A DNA stretch of 64,000 nucleotides from Asanoa siamensis (GCF_016862555.1 NZ_BONE01000021.1:1-64000), one strand, 5' to 3'. Positions 32,830 through 41,408 are shown, numbered from the stretch's first letter. Numbers and translations: made by a program. Notes: generated from the sequence alone by a model not told the origin.

Positions 32830-33252
32830 TCAGGCAGGCGACACCCGCGGCGTGGTCCACGCCGGCGCCTGGTCGTCGATCTCGACGATCTCCCGGCCGA
32901 GTGGCCAGAAGGCGGCCGGCACCAGCTTGAAGTTGGCGATGCCGAACGGGATGCCGATGATCGTCACGCAGAGCGCGATGCCCTGGACGATGTGCGTGAG
33001 CGCGAGCCACCAGCCGGCGACGATCGCCCAGACCACGTTGCCGACGTCGCTCGCGACGCCCGACGTGGGCCGGGTGACCAGAGTGCGACCGAACGGCCAG
33101 AGTGCGTAGTTGGCCAGGCGGAGCGCGGCGATACCAAATGGAATGGTGACGATCAGTGCGAAACAGATCAGCGCCGCGAATCCGTAGACCAGCGCCAGCA
33201 CGATTCCGCTACCGAAGATCAGCCAGAGGACGTTCAGAATAAAGCGGATCAT
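32830..33252 (-). CDS. YccF family inner membrane protein
   Basis: About 140 residues with two copies of the YccF domain: IRFILNVLWLIFGSGIVLAL, then TIPFGIAALRLANYALWPFGRTLV, and again VVWAIVAGWWLALTHIVQGI, then IIGIPFGIANFKLVPAAFWPLG. This fits small polytopic YccF proteins of unknown function. The ATG at 33252 gives the family's normal N-terminus; the longer frame to 33348 lacks similarity. Divergent from the TRAP transporter gene. Confidence 0.85.
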   Translation of the reverse strand: MIRFILNVLWLIFGSGIVLALVYGFAALICFALIVTIPFGIAALRLANYALWPFGRTLVTRPTSGVASDVGNVVWAIVAGWWLALTHIVQGIALCVTIIGIPFGIANFKLVPAAFWPLGREIVEIDDQAPAWTTPRVSPA

Positions 33253-33335
33253 CCTCACATCATGCGCCCTGGTCAGCACCTTACGGACGCGCATCGAAAG
33301 CTGAGCATGGTTCGATGTCGTAGTAGGGTCCGGAC

Positions 33336-35453
33336 ATGTCGGATGCACAACCGCCGATCAACCGACCGACTATCACGTCCACTGTGGATGCGCCGGCCGA
33401 CCTGCCGGAGTTCGACGACGAGGAGCGTCCGGCCCGGGTCCTCTCCGGGCGCATCGGGTGGGGCGTCGCGATCGTCGCCTTCGCCGTCGCCGTACTCGTG
33501 CTGGTCCAGGTCTTCCGCCCGTTGCCGCAGGGCAGCCAGTACTACCTGATCGTCTTCCTGGCCGGCACGCTGCCACTGGTCTTCCTCGCCTACCGCAGCG
33601 GCGTGCCGGTGCCCGCGCGCTGGCGTCCCGCCGACCGCGACCGGCCGACCGTGGTCGACTGGGTCCTCGCCGTGCTGACCGTCGGCGTCTGCCTCTATCC
33701 CGTGCTGGGCGGCTACAACGCGTTCCTCGACCGGCAGGGACTGCTCGAGCCCGCCGACATCGCGATGGGCGCGGTGCTGCTGGTGCTGGTCGTCGAGGCC
33801 TGCCGGCGCACCACGGGCTGGGTCCTGCCGCTGGTCTGCCTGCTCTTCCTGGGCTACGGCTACTACGGCGGGCTGTTGCCGCAGAGTTGGTCGATCGCAC
33901 ACGCGGGCCTCGACTTCGACCAGATCGTCGACGCGCTCTACAACTCCGGCAGCGGCTTCTACGGCACGCCGCTCGACGTCGCCGCGTCGTACGTCGTGCT
34001 GTTCACCATCTACGGCGCCGTGCTCGACCTCTCCGGCGCGGGCCGGTTCTTCGTCGACCTGTCGGTGGCCGCGTTCCGCCGCTCGCGCAGCGCCGCCGGG
34101 CGCACCGCGGTGGCCTCCGGCTTCCTGCTCGGCACCGTCTCGGGTTCGGGCACGGCGACCGCGGTGAGTGTCGGCGCGGTCACCTGGCCGATCCTGCGCC
34201 GCGCGGGCTATCCGCCCGAGCAGGCCGGCGGCATGCTGGCGGCGGCCGGCGTAGGCGCGATCCTCTCGCCGCCGACGCTGGGCGCGGCCGCGTTCATCGT
34301 CGCCGAATACCTCGAGGTCTCCTACCTCGTCGTGCTCGGCTGGGCGATGATCCCGACGGTCCTCTACTACCTGGGCATCCTGCTCGCCGTCGAGATCGAC
34401 GCGCGCCGGTTCAAGGTGCGCCCGGTGGACCTCTCGGTGCCGTCGGTGTGGAAGCTGCTGGCCCGGTTCGGCTACCACTTCTCGTCGCTGGTCGCCATCG
34501 TCGTGCTGCTCGCCGTCGGGGTCAGTGCGACGAAAGCCGTCGTGTACGCGACCATCCTGGCCTTCGCACTGTCCTTCTTGGACCGCCGGGCGTGGCTGAC
34601 ACCGCGGCGGTTGTTCGAGGCCCTCTCCGCCGGCGTGCGGGGCGTGCTGCCGGTGGCGGCCGTCTGTGCGGCGGCCGGCATCATCACCGCGATCACCACG
34701 AAGACCGGCCTGGGCGCGCAACTCGCGTCGCTGCTCGTGCGGGCCGCCGAGGCCATGGCCGACAACCGGACGGTCGTGCTCGCGCTGACCGTGGTGCTCG
34801 CCGCCGTGGCGCTCTCCCTGCTCGGCCTCGCGGTGCCGGTCACGGCCTCGTTCATCATCGGCTGGGTCATCATCGGCCCGGCCCTGCTGGCGCTCGACGT
34901 GCCGGCACCAGCCGCGGCGATGTTCGTCTTCTACTACTCGGTGCTCTCCGAGGTGACCCCACCGACGGCACTGGCCGCGGTGGGCGCGTCGGCCATCACC
35001 GGCGGGCGCACCGTGCCGACGATGTGGCAGGCGCTGAAGTACGCGCTGCCGGCGTTCCTGGTGCCGATCGCCTTCGTGCTGACCGAGCCGGGCGAATACC
35101 TGCTGGCGCGCGGCCCGTGGCTCGGCGTCGTCTGGACGACGATGGCGGCCTGCGCCGCGGTGGCGGCACTGGCGGTGGCCAGCGGCGGCTGGCTACTCGG
35201 CGTCGGCCCGGCCGGCCCCGCCGCCCGGGCGCTCGCCGGGCTGGCCGGGCTGCTCCTGCTCTACCTGCACCCGGTGAGCATCGGGGCGGCGACCGTGCTC
35301 CTGCTGGCCGCCGCGGCCCTCGTCTGGTGGCGCCGCCGGTCGGGACCGGACACACCCGCCCCGGACCGGGCGCCCGCCCCGGACCCGTCGCCCGCCGCGG
35401 ACCCGGCGCCATCGACCTCCGCACCGTCGTCCCTCGAGAAGGAGTCCACATGA
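33336..35453 (+). CDS. TRAP transporter fused permease (4TM + 12TM), TAXI type
   Basis: A 705-residue integral membrane protein combining the small (DctQ-like) and large (DctM-like) permease units, as is usual for TAXI-TRAP systems. Characteristic stretches are FLLGTVSGSGTATAVSVGAVTWP, AAGVGAILSPPTLGAAAFIVAEYL and FYYSVLSEVTPPTALAAVG. It uses an ion gradient to import an organic anion handed over by the binding protein encoded next. TAGGGT ends exactly 6 nt before ATG 33336, suggesting a leaderless transcript. The C-terminal 35 residues are a Pro/Ala-rich tail. Confidence 0.9.
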   Translation: MSDAQPPINRPTITSTVDAPADLPEFDDEERPARVLSGRIGWGVAIVAFAVAVLVLVQVFRPLPQGSQYYLIVFLAGTLPLVFLAYRSGVPVPARWRPADRDRPTVVDWVLAVLTVGVCLYPVLGGYNAFLDRQGLLEPADIAMGAVLLVLVVEACRRTTGWVLPLVCLLFLGYGYYGGLLPQSWSIAHAGLDFDQIVDALYNSGSGFYGTPLDVAASYVVLFTIYGAVLDLSGAGRFFVDLSVAAFRRSRSAAGRTAVASGFLLGTVSGSGTATAVSVGAVTWPILRRAGYPPEQAGGMLAAAGVGAILSPPTLGAAAFIVAEYLEVSYLVVLGWAMIPTVLYYLGILLAVEIDARRFKVRPVDLSVPSVWKLLARFGYHFSSLVAIVVLLAVGVSATKAVVYATILAFALSFLDRRAWLTPRRLFEALSAGVRGVLPVAAVCAAAGIITAITTKTGLGAQLASLLVRAAEAMADNRTVVLALTVVLAAVALSLLGLAVPVTASFIIGWVIIGPALLALDVPAPAAAMFVFYYSVLSEVTPPTALAAVGASAITGGRTVPTMWQALKYALPAFLVPIAFVLTEPGEYLLARGPWLGVVWTTMAACAAVAALAVASGGWLLGVGPAGPAARALAGLAGLLLLYLHPVSIGAATVLLLAAAALVWWRRRSGPDTPAPDRAPAPDPSPAADPAPSTSAPSSLEKEST

Positions 35454-36460
35454 GACGTGTCAGCAGAGTCTGGTCCGCCGCCCTCGTCGTCGGTCTCGGT
35501 GTCGCCCTCGCCGGCTGCGGTGGGCGGCAGGACGTCGCCGGCACCGACACCGGCGACGAGGTGACCTGCGAGGTGGCCACCGAGACCCGGATCGGCATCG
35601 CGACCGGCAACGCCACGGGGGTCTACTTCGCGCTCGGCAACGCGTACGCGGAGCAACTCTCGGCCGCGACCGGCGGCAAGGTCAAGGGCACCGCGGCCGA
35701 GACCGGCGCGTCCGTGCAGAACATCCAGCAACTCGTCGCCGGCACCTACCAGGTGGCGTTCTCGCTCGCCGACACGGCGTCCGACGCGACGCAGGGCAAG
35801 GGCAGCTTCACTGCGCCGCAGCCGATCGCGGCGCTGGCCCGCATCTACACCAACTACACGCAGGTGATCGCGCGCAAGGGCGCCAACATCACCACGGTCG
35901 CCGACATGCGCGGCAAGCGGGTCTCCACCGGCTCACCCCGGTCCGGCACCGAGGTCATCGCCAACCGGCTGCTCCAGTCGGCGGGCCTCGACCCGGCCAA
36001 GGACGTCAGCGCCCAGCGCCTCGACCTCCAGAAGACCGTCGACGGCATGAAGGACGGCTCGATCGACGCGATGTTCTGGTCGGGCGGCCTGCCCACCCCG
36101 GGCGTCACCGACCTGTTCACCACGGCCAAGGACCAGGTGACGTTCATCGACATCGCGCCGCTGCTGCCGGAGATGAACAAGATCAGTCCGGCGTACGAGG
36201 AGGGCACGGTCCCGGCCAACACCTACGGCCTGCCGGCCGACGCGAAGACCATCGTGGTGCCGAACCTGCTGCTGGTGAAGGACGACCTGGACGCCAACGT
36301 GGCCTGCACGCTGACCAAGGCCCTGTTCGACCGCAAGACCCAGCTGGAGCAGGCGAACGCGGCCGCCAAGGAGATCAGCCTGGAGACCGCCCGCCAGACC
36401 GATCCGGTCCCGCTGCACCGCGGCGCCGACAAGGCCCTGGGCGACCTCGGGGCTAAGTAG
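35450..36460 (+). CDS. TAXI family TRAP solute-binding lipoprotein
   Basis: A 336-residue periplasmic-type binding protein of the TRAP-associated extracytoplasmic immunogenic family. The signal ends in VALAGC, a lipobox with lipid-carrying Cys at about residue 24. IGIATGNATGVYFALGNAYAEQL and ASVQNIQQLVAGTYQVAFSLAD are family signatures near the binding cleft. The ATG overlaps the permease stop (ATGA) and has GAAGGAG upstream. Ligands of TAXI proteins include glutamate and other carboxylates; the ligand here is unknown. Confidence 0.9.
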   Translation: MRRVSRVWSAALVVGLGVALAGCGGRQDVAGTDTGDEVTCEVATETRIGIATGNATGVYFALGNAYAEQLSAATGGKVKGTAAETGASVQNIQQLVAGTYQVAFSLADTASDATQGKGSFTAPQPIAALARIYTNYTQVIARKGANITTVADMRGKRVSTGSPRSGTEVIANRLLQSAGLDPAKDVSAQRLDLQKTVDGMKDGSIDAMFWSGGLPTPGVTDLFTTAKDQVTFIDIAPLLPEMNKISPAYEEGTVPANTYGLPADAKTIVVPNLLLVKDDLDANVACTLTKALFDRKTQLEQANAAAKEISLETARQTDPVPLHRGADKALGDLGAK

Positions 36461-37877
36461 CCGCGCCCATCCCCGCGAGGAAGCCGAAGACGCCGTCCGG
36501 GTCGTAGGCCCGGACGGCGTCGCGCAGCCGGTCGGCGTTGACGCCGTAGTAGGCGCGGGCCGGGTTGTCGAGCACCGGGTCCGGGAAGTTCGGGTAGACA
36601 CCGCCCGTGCCGGCCGGGTGCGTGAGCTGCCAGGACCGGTCGAGCCAGTCGCGCGCCGCGACCCGCTCGTCGGCGCTCGCGTCGGCCTCCACCGCCACGG
36701 CCTGCTTGAGCAGGAACCGCGCCGTGCGGTGCGGGAACGCGGTGGCCGGTGTCGGGATCCGGTTGTAGGCGCCGGCCCACGGCGTGAAATCGAGCTCGCG
36801 CTCCTCGCCCGCCCGGCGGTCGGTGGCCAGCAGCTCGACCAGCCCGGTGAGGATGTCGGCGCCGAGCGGCTGCGCGAAGAACTCGGAGCGGCTGTGCGCG
36901 TGCGCGTCGGCGCGGCGCGGCACGCCGTGCACGTCGATGTCGGCCAGCAGCCGCTTGGTGTCGCGGTGCGGTGCGCGCTGGTGGGTCTGGGTCGCGGCCG
37001 GCTCGCCGACCCGGTCGACGAACTGCTCCAGCAGGGCGACGTCGGCCTCCTCGGTGCCGTGCGCCGCGCCGAAGACGCTGGTGACCGGCATCAGCGCCGG
37101 GTCGGCCGGGGTCGACACCACGAGGCTGGCGGCCATCGTGTCGGGCGCGGCCGGCGCCCAGGTCTGCCAGGCGGCCAGCACGGCCGGGAGGTGCTCGGGC
37201 TCCCAGGTGAAGTGGAAGGAGGTCATCGGTGGCGCGGGCACCGAGGCGAACACCAGCGAGGTGACGACGCCGATCGTGCCGTTGCCACCGCCGCGCAGGG
37301 CCCAGAACAGCTCGGGCTCCAACTCGTCGTCGCAGTCGACGATCCGGCCGTCGCCGAGCACCACCCGGGCGGCGCGCAGCGCGTCACTCGTCAGCCCGTA
37401 CGCCCGACCCAGCACACCGAGCCCACCGCCCAGTGTCAGCCCACCGATGCCCACGGCCGGGCCGCACCCGGCCGGGATCGTCACGCCGGCCGGCGCCAGC
37501 GCGTCGTAGACGTGGCCGAGCCGGGCACCGGCGCCGACCCGCACGAGCCGGTCGGTCGCGGCACCGTTGGCGGCCGCGCCCGCGTCCAGGAAGGACACTC
37601 CGCCCATCCGGCTCAGGTCGAGCACCATGCCCTCGGTCGACGAGGTGCCCTCGAAGGAGTGCCCGCCGCCGCGCACCGCGAACGGCACCCCGGTCGCCCG
37701 CGCGAAGGCCAGCGCGACGGCCACGTCGGCGTCGACGGCGCACTGCACCACGGCCATCGGGCGCAGGTGCTGGAACCGGGCGATCGCCGGCCGGTGGACC
37801 GTCTCGTAGCCGGGATCCGCGGGCAGCACCACCTCACCCCGGATGTTGTCGCGCAACGCCGACCAGTCGGGCTCCAC
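36453..37877 (-). CDS. FAD-binding oxidoreductase, berberine-bridge-enzyme-like
   Basis: A 474-residue PCMH-type flavoprotein oxidase. VRGGGHSFEGTSSTEGMVLDLSRM contains the His that normally carries 8-alpha-linked FAD. IPAGCGPAVGIGG is near the second, cysteinyl link, but the Cys is one position earlier than in the usual CPTVGIGG motif. The BBE tail (YYGVNADRLRDAVRAYDPDGVF) is present. It may oxidise sugars or natural products. GTG 37877 is chosen because CGGAGGTG ends 3 nt before it; GTG 37883 lies inside that Shine-Dalgarno. Confidence 0.85.
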   Translation of the reverse strand: MEPDWSALRDNIRGEVVLPADPGYETVHRPAIARFQHLRPMAVVQCAVDADVAVALAFARATGVPFAVRGGGHSFEGTSSTEGMVLDLSRMGGVSFLDAGAAANGAATDRLVRVGAGARLGHVYDALAPAGVTIPAGCGPAVGIGGLTLGGGLGVLGRAYGLTSDALRAARVVLGDGRIVDCDDELEPELFWALRGGGNGTIGVVTSLVFASVPAPPMTSFHFTWEPEHLPAVLAAWQTWAPAAPDTMAASLVVSTPADPALMPVTSVFGAAHGTEEADVALLEQFVDRVGEPAATQTHQRAPHRDTKRLLADIDVHGVPRRADAHAHSRSEFFAQPLGADILTGLVELLATDRRAGEERELDFTPWAGAYNRIPTPATAFPHRTARFLLKQAVAVEADASADERVAARDWLDRSWQLTHPAGTGGVYPNFPDPVLDNPARAYYGVNADRLRDAVRAYDPDGVFGFLAGMGAAT

Positions 37878-37901
37878 GGTCACCTCCGCATCGGCGGCAC
37901 G

Positions 37902-39017
37902 TCAACTCAGCAGGGCCAGCGCGACCTTCACGGGTAGCTTCTCGATGAGTGCATCGAAGGTGGTCTCGCCACGGCACCACCGCCGGAACATACGCCAACC
38001 GAGCGGGCTCGCCAAGACCGCATGGAACGCCCAGGGGCGCTTGGTAAAAGTCGCCATCAACCGGCGCCCGGCCCGCATTTCGGCACCAAGCGCCGCGTCG
38101 ATCGCGGCCGGATAGCCCGCTAGATCCCCGTTTCCGGCGTGCCGGCCGGCGATCGCGCCCGACCGTGTCGCGAAACTGATCCCCTCACGGGTCCACGGTT
38201 CGAGCAGACCGGCGGCGTCGCCCGCGACGAGGACACGGTCGCGGCGCAGCGGCGAGTCCAGCGCGCGTACCCGGGTCAGGTGCCCGGAGTCCTCGACCGG
38301 CGTGATGCCCGCGAGGCCCATCCGCTCGACGTACGCCTTCAGGTAGGCCTTCGTCAGGTCGCCGCTGCCGCGCGCGGCGATGACGCCGACGGTCAGCACG
38401 TCGTCCTTCGGGAAGACCCAGCCGTACGAGCCGGGAATCGGGCCCCAGTCGAGCAGCACCCGGCCGCGCCACCGCGGGCGCTGCGCCGCCGGGATCGGCA
38501 CCTCGACCTCGAGGCCGAGGTCGACCTGGCTGTATTCGACGCCGACGTGCCGCGCGGTGACGCCGGACGAGCCGTCGGCGCCCACCACGGTCGCCGCGCG
38601 CACCTCGCTGCCGTCGGACAGCCGCAGGCGTACGCCCGACGGGTCCTGCTCGACGCCGCGCACCGCGACGCTCTGGCGCACCTCCGCGCCCGCCTCGGCC
38701 GCCGCCGCCCGCAGCCGGTCGTCGAACTCGGTGCGCCGCACCATCGACAGCACCGGACCGTCAGTCGTACGCCGGACGAACTCGCGCCGCCCGTCGAGGG
38801 TGACCACCATCGTGTCGGTGTGGTCGGCGACCGGGATCGCGATGCGGCCGTCGACCTGGCCGATCGTGGTGCCGATCAGGCCGCCGCCGCAGGTCTTGTA
38901 GCGCGGATGCACCGCCTTCTCCAGGACCACGGTGCGCGCGCCGGCCCGCGCCGACTCGTAGGCGGCGGAGAGCCCGGCCGGGCCGCCGCCGACGATCGCC
39001 ACGTCCCACGCCGTCAT
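37902..39017 (-). CDS. Geranylgeranyl reductase family FAD-dependent oxidoreductase
   Basis: A 371-residue flavoprotein. VAIVGGGPAGLSAAYESARAG is the N-terminal dinucleotide fold, TCGGGLIGTTIG the family motif after it, and RVLVAGDAAGLLEPWTREGI the FAD-binding GD motif. Members saturate isoprenoid double bonds (for example menaquinone or archaeal lipid chains). ATG 39017 lies 8 nt after TAGAAT on the minus strand, suggesting a near-leaderless mRNA. The BBE-like gene follows 24 bp downstream. Confidence 0.85.
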   Translation of the reverse strand: MTAWDVAIVGGGPAGLSAAYESARAGARTVVLEKAVHPRYKTCGGGLIGTTIGQVDGRIAIPVADHTDTMVVTLDGRREFVRRTTDGPVLSMVRRTEFDDRLRAAAAEAGAEVRQSVAVRGVEQDPSGVRLRLSDGSEVRAATVVGADGSSGVTARHVGVEYSQVDLGLEVEVPIPAAQRPRWRGRVLLDWGPIPGSYGWVFPKDDVLTVGVIAARGSGDLTKAYLKAYVERMGLAGITPVEDSGHLTRVRALDSPLRRDRVLVAGDAAGLLEPWTREGISFATRSGAIAGRHAGNGDLAGYPAAIDAALGAEMRAGRRLMATFTKRPWAFHAVLASPLGWRMFRRWCRGETTFDALIEKLPVKVALALLS

Positions 39018-39028
39018 GATCCAAAATT

Positions 39029-39991
39029 CTAGCCCGCCGTCGCCCGGGCGACCCTGGCGCCGACCCGGCGGAGGTGGTCGACCAGTTCGGGCGGCTCGTG
39101 CACGGTGAAGTCGCAGCCGAGCGAGACCAGCCGGAACGCCAGCCAGTCGACGGTGTCGGTCGCGCTGGTCCAGCGGCACTCGTCGGCGCCGAACGGCTCC
39201 AGCGTGCCGGCGGCGTCGCCGAGCCGGGCGGCCGCCTGCGCCGCGGGCAGCCGCAGGGTCGCGACGGCCGCGTACACCGGCGCCAGGTCGTGCAGTTGGC
39301 TGGTGACGAACGCGGCGGCGTCGTCGAGCGGCAACTCGCGGGGCGGCACCCGGACGCCGGTCGACTTGGTGTTCTCGATCCGGTCGGCGCGGAACGTGCG
39401 CCAGTCGTGCCGCTCGTTGTCGTAGGCGACCAGGTACCAGCGGCGCCCAGTCATCACCAGCCGGTGCGGCTCGGCCAGCCGCTGCGTCGGGATGCCGTCC
39501 TGGTCGCGGTAGTCGAAGTTGACCCGCTCGTTGCCGGCGGCCGCGGCGGCGAGCGCGGTGAGCTGCTCGGGGTCGACCAGCGCGGTCTCGGCCGGCGCGG
39601 TGGCTGTGGTGAGCACGCCCACGCGTTGCCGCAACCGGGTGGGCAGCACCTGCTGGAGCTTGGCCAGCGCGCGCACCGAGGCGTCGGCGATGCCGGCGAC
39701 CGGTTGGCGCGCGGTGGTGCGCAACCCGACGGCGATCGCCACGGCCTCCTCGTCGTCGAGCAGCAGCGGGGGCATCGCGGCACCCGCCGCGAGCCGGTAG
39801 CCGCCGCCGGCGCCCATCGTCGCCTCGACGGGATAGCCGAGCTCGCGCAGCCGCTCGATGTCGCGGCGCACGGTGCGCTGGCTGACGCGCAGCCGCTCGG
39901 CGAGCTCGCTCCCGGGCCACTCGCGCGGCATCTGGAGCAGGGACAACAGGCGGAGTAGTCGACCTGGCGTGTCCGTCACGGCACTCATCAT
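39029..39991 (-). CDS. YafY-type HTH/WYL-domain transcriptional regulator
   Basis: A 320-residue regulator: an N-terminal HTH_11 winged helix (ELAERLRVSQRTVRRDIERLRELG, then YPVEATMGAGGGYRL), then a WYL domain (RWYLVAYDNERHDWRTFRADRI) and a WCX C-terminal part. WYL domains bind nucleic acid or nucleotide-like ligands. Starts ATG 39991 or ATG 39988 are adjacent; AGGG fits the second slightly better. Divergent from the VOC gene, which it may control. Confidence 0.9.
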   Translation of the reverse strand: MMSAVTDTPGRLLRLLSLLQMPREWPGSELAERLRVSQRTVRRDIERLRELGYPVEATMGAGGGYRLAAGAAMPPLLLDDEEAVAIAVGLRTTARQPVAGIADASVRALAKLQQVLPTRLRQRVGVLTTATAPAETALVDPEQLTALAAAAAGNERVNFDYRDQDGIPTQRLAEPHRLVMTGRRWYLVAYDNERHDWRTFRADRIENTKSTGVRVPPRELPLDDAAAFVTSQLHDLAPVYAAVATLRLPAAQAAARLGDAAGTLEPFGADECRWTSATDTVDWLAFRLVSLGCDFTVHEPPELVDHLRRVGARVARATAG

Positions 39992-39993
39992 GC

Positions 39994-40006
39994 CCTACCA
40001 AGTAGG
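39994..40006. promoter_or_regulatory. Palindrome between the WYL regulator and the VOC gene
   Basis: CCTAC-CAA-GTAGG, a perfect 5+5 bp inverted repeat 2 bp before the regulator's start, overlapping its ribosome binding site. It is a candidate auto-repressor site. Confidence 0.4.
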
Positions 40007-40043
40007 ACCGGTGCTGACCTAGTTTGCCCGTACGGTCAATCGC

Positions 40044-40538
40044 ATGACCAACGTCGTTCCTGAGGGTTACCACACCATCACCCCGTGGCTCATCAACCGT
40101 GAGGCTGGAAAACTCATCGATTTCCTCGTCGCGGTCTTCGATGGCGACGAGATCGGCCGCATGGAGGTCGACGGCGCGATCGGGCACGCGGAGGTCCGCA
40201 TCGGCGACTCCGTCGTGATGCTCTTCGACAGCCGTCCACACTGGCCGGCGACACCCGGCTTCCTCCGGTTCTACGTGGCCGACGACGCCGAGGTGCTGCG
40301 CCGCGCGGTCGCCCGCGGCGCCACCGTCGTCACCGAGCCGACCGAGCTGTTCTTCGGCGACCGCGTCAGCCGGTTCCGGGACCCGTTCGGCAACCTCTAC
40401 TGGATCCACCAGCACCTCCTGGACCTGACGCCGGAACTGGCCGAGGAGCGGCTGGCGGATCCCCGGTTCAGCGCCGCGATGGACTACGTCCAGAGCGCCG
40501 AACTGTTGCCCACAGGGTTGCCCACTGCTCCGCGGTGA
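40044..40538 (+). CDS. VOC family (glyoxalase/PhnB-like) protein
   Basis: A 164-residue vicinal-oxygen-chelate fold protein. YHTITPWLINREAGKLIDFL and HAEVRIGDSVVMLFDSRP are PhnB-like; RVSRFRDPFGNLYWIHQH closes the second module. Such proteins bind metal or small hydrophobic compounds and include isomerases, dioxygenases and drug-binding proteins. TACGGT ends 7 nt before ATG 40044. Its last 71 bp are also the 3' end of the convergent erm gene, an unusually long overlap. Confidence 0.85.
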   Translation: MTNVVPEGYHTITPWLINREAGKLIDFLVAVFDGDEIGRMEVDGAIGHAEVRIGDSVVMLFDSRPHWPATPGFLRFYVADDAEVLRRAVARGATVVTEPTELFFGDRVSRFRDPFGNLYWIHQHLLDLTPELAEERLADPRFSAAMDYVQSAELLPTGLPTAPR

Positions 40539-41253
40539 GGTCGCGGGGCAGCGTGTTCGTGGGCAGGTTCTCCGCGCGCAGCCAGTCGCGGGCCAGGGGC
40601 GCCGGCACGCCCGCCGCGCGGGTCAGGATCTCGCGCAGGCCGTAGCCGCGGCCGGTGAAGACCGTGTGCACGAAACGCTGGTACGGCTCGCGTTCGGCGA
40701 CCAGCGGCGTCGGTCTGCGGCGGATCACCAGTAGGCCGCCGTCGACCGTCGGCACCGGCCGGAAGGCGCGTTTGGACACTCGCGAGTGGACACTGAAGTC
40801 GAACCAGGGCCACATCCGCGCGGTGAGCAGGCTGGCGCCGCCGATCGCCGCGCGGCGCCGGGCCACCTCCCACTGCACCAGCAGCACGGCGGTGCGCCAG
40901 TGGGGCGCCGCGAGCAACCAGCGCAGCGTCGCGGTGGTGATGTGGAACGGCACGTTGCCGACCACGACACCCGGCCGGCCGCGCAGCCGGTGGAACAGCA
41001 CGTCCTCGTTGAGGACGGTGACGTGCGAGGGCAGCTGATCGGCGAGGCGCTTGGCCCGGCGCGGGTCGATCTCGACGGCGGTGAGCGGCCGGCCCGACCG
41101 GCTCAACGGCCGGGTGAGCGCGCCGTCGCCCGGCCCGATCTCCAGGATCGGCCCGTCGGTGGCGTCGACGAGGCGCGCGATGTCGGCGATGACCGTCGCG
41201 TCGACGAGGAAGTTCTGGCCCAGCTCGTGGCGGCCGCCGTGATGGCGAGACAT
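40468..41253 (-). CDS. erm: Erm family 23S rRNA (adenine-N6)-methyltransferase
   Basis: A 261-residue SAM-dependent enzyme that methylates A2058 of 23S rRNA and gives macrolide-lincosamide-streptogramin B resistance. RHELGQNFLVD is the N-terminal Erm signature (as in ErmE and relatives), ILEIGPGDGALT binds SAM and NVPFHITTATLRWLL is catalytic motif IV. The RNA-binding C-terminal helices continue to the end. GGAG lies 7 nt before ATG 41253 and is paired in a hairpin. A 13-codon leader precedes it. The substrate base is inferred from family; the neighbouring genes are unrelated metabolism. Confidence 0.93.
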   Translation of the reverse strand: MSRHHGGRHELGQNFLVDATVIADIARLVDATDGPILEIGPGDGALTRPLSRSGRPLTAVEIDPRRAKRLADQLPSHVTVLNEDVLFHRLRGRPGVVVGNVPFHITTATLRWLLAAPHWRTAVLLVQWEVARRRAAIGGASLLTARMWPWFDFSVHSRVSKRAFRPVPTVDGGLLVIRRRPTPLVAEREPYQRFVHTVFTGRGYGLREILTRAAGVPAPLARDWLRAENLPTNTLPRDLTAEQWATLWATVRRSGRSPSRR

Positions 41254-41260
41254 GAGGGTG

Positions 41261-41359
41261 CTCCGCGAGGTTGGTGACGGAGCCGGGCAGCACGAGGGGC
41301 CGCACCGGCAGCGGACCGGTCGCGGCGGAGCTGAACAGGGAAAGTCGGATCAGCTCGCC
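41261..41359 (-). promoter_or_regulatory. Attenuator-type hairpins between leader and erm
   Basis: In the mRNA, GGCGAGCTGA (41359-41350) directly after the leader stop pairs with TCAGCTCCGCC (41334-41324), 10 bp with one bulge. Nearer to erm, CTCCG (41282-41278) pairs with CGGAG (41265-41261), which contains the erm ribosome binding site. Loops are 15 and 12 nt. Together with the leader this is the layout of translational attenuation in inducible erm genes. Confidence 0.65.
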
Positions 41360-41360
41360 G

Positions 41361-41402
41361 CTAGGCGATGCGGATCCGGATGAACAACGTGCCCATACCC
41401 AT
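41361..41402 (-). CDS. Leader peptide of erm (MGMGTLFIRIRIA), candidate ribosome-stalling peptide
   Basis: A 13-codon ORF starting 35 nt after the GntR gene stop and ending 107 nt before the erm ATG. Its residues align without gaps to the start of the ErmC leader (MGIFSIFVI): MG at the start, then Thr-Leu-Phe-Ile opposite Ser-Ile-Phe-Val, the macrolide-dependent stall core. The RIRI end recalls the Arg-rich stalling motifs of ErmD-type leaders. TACGTT ends exactly 6 nt before ATG, fitting a leaderless start, since no Shine-Dalgarno is visible. Stalling there would free the erm ribosome binding site from its hairpin. Confidence 0.7.
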   Translation of the reverse strand: MGMGTLFIRIRIA

Positions 41403-41408
41403 GCGTCG

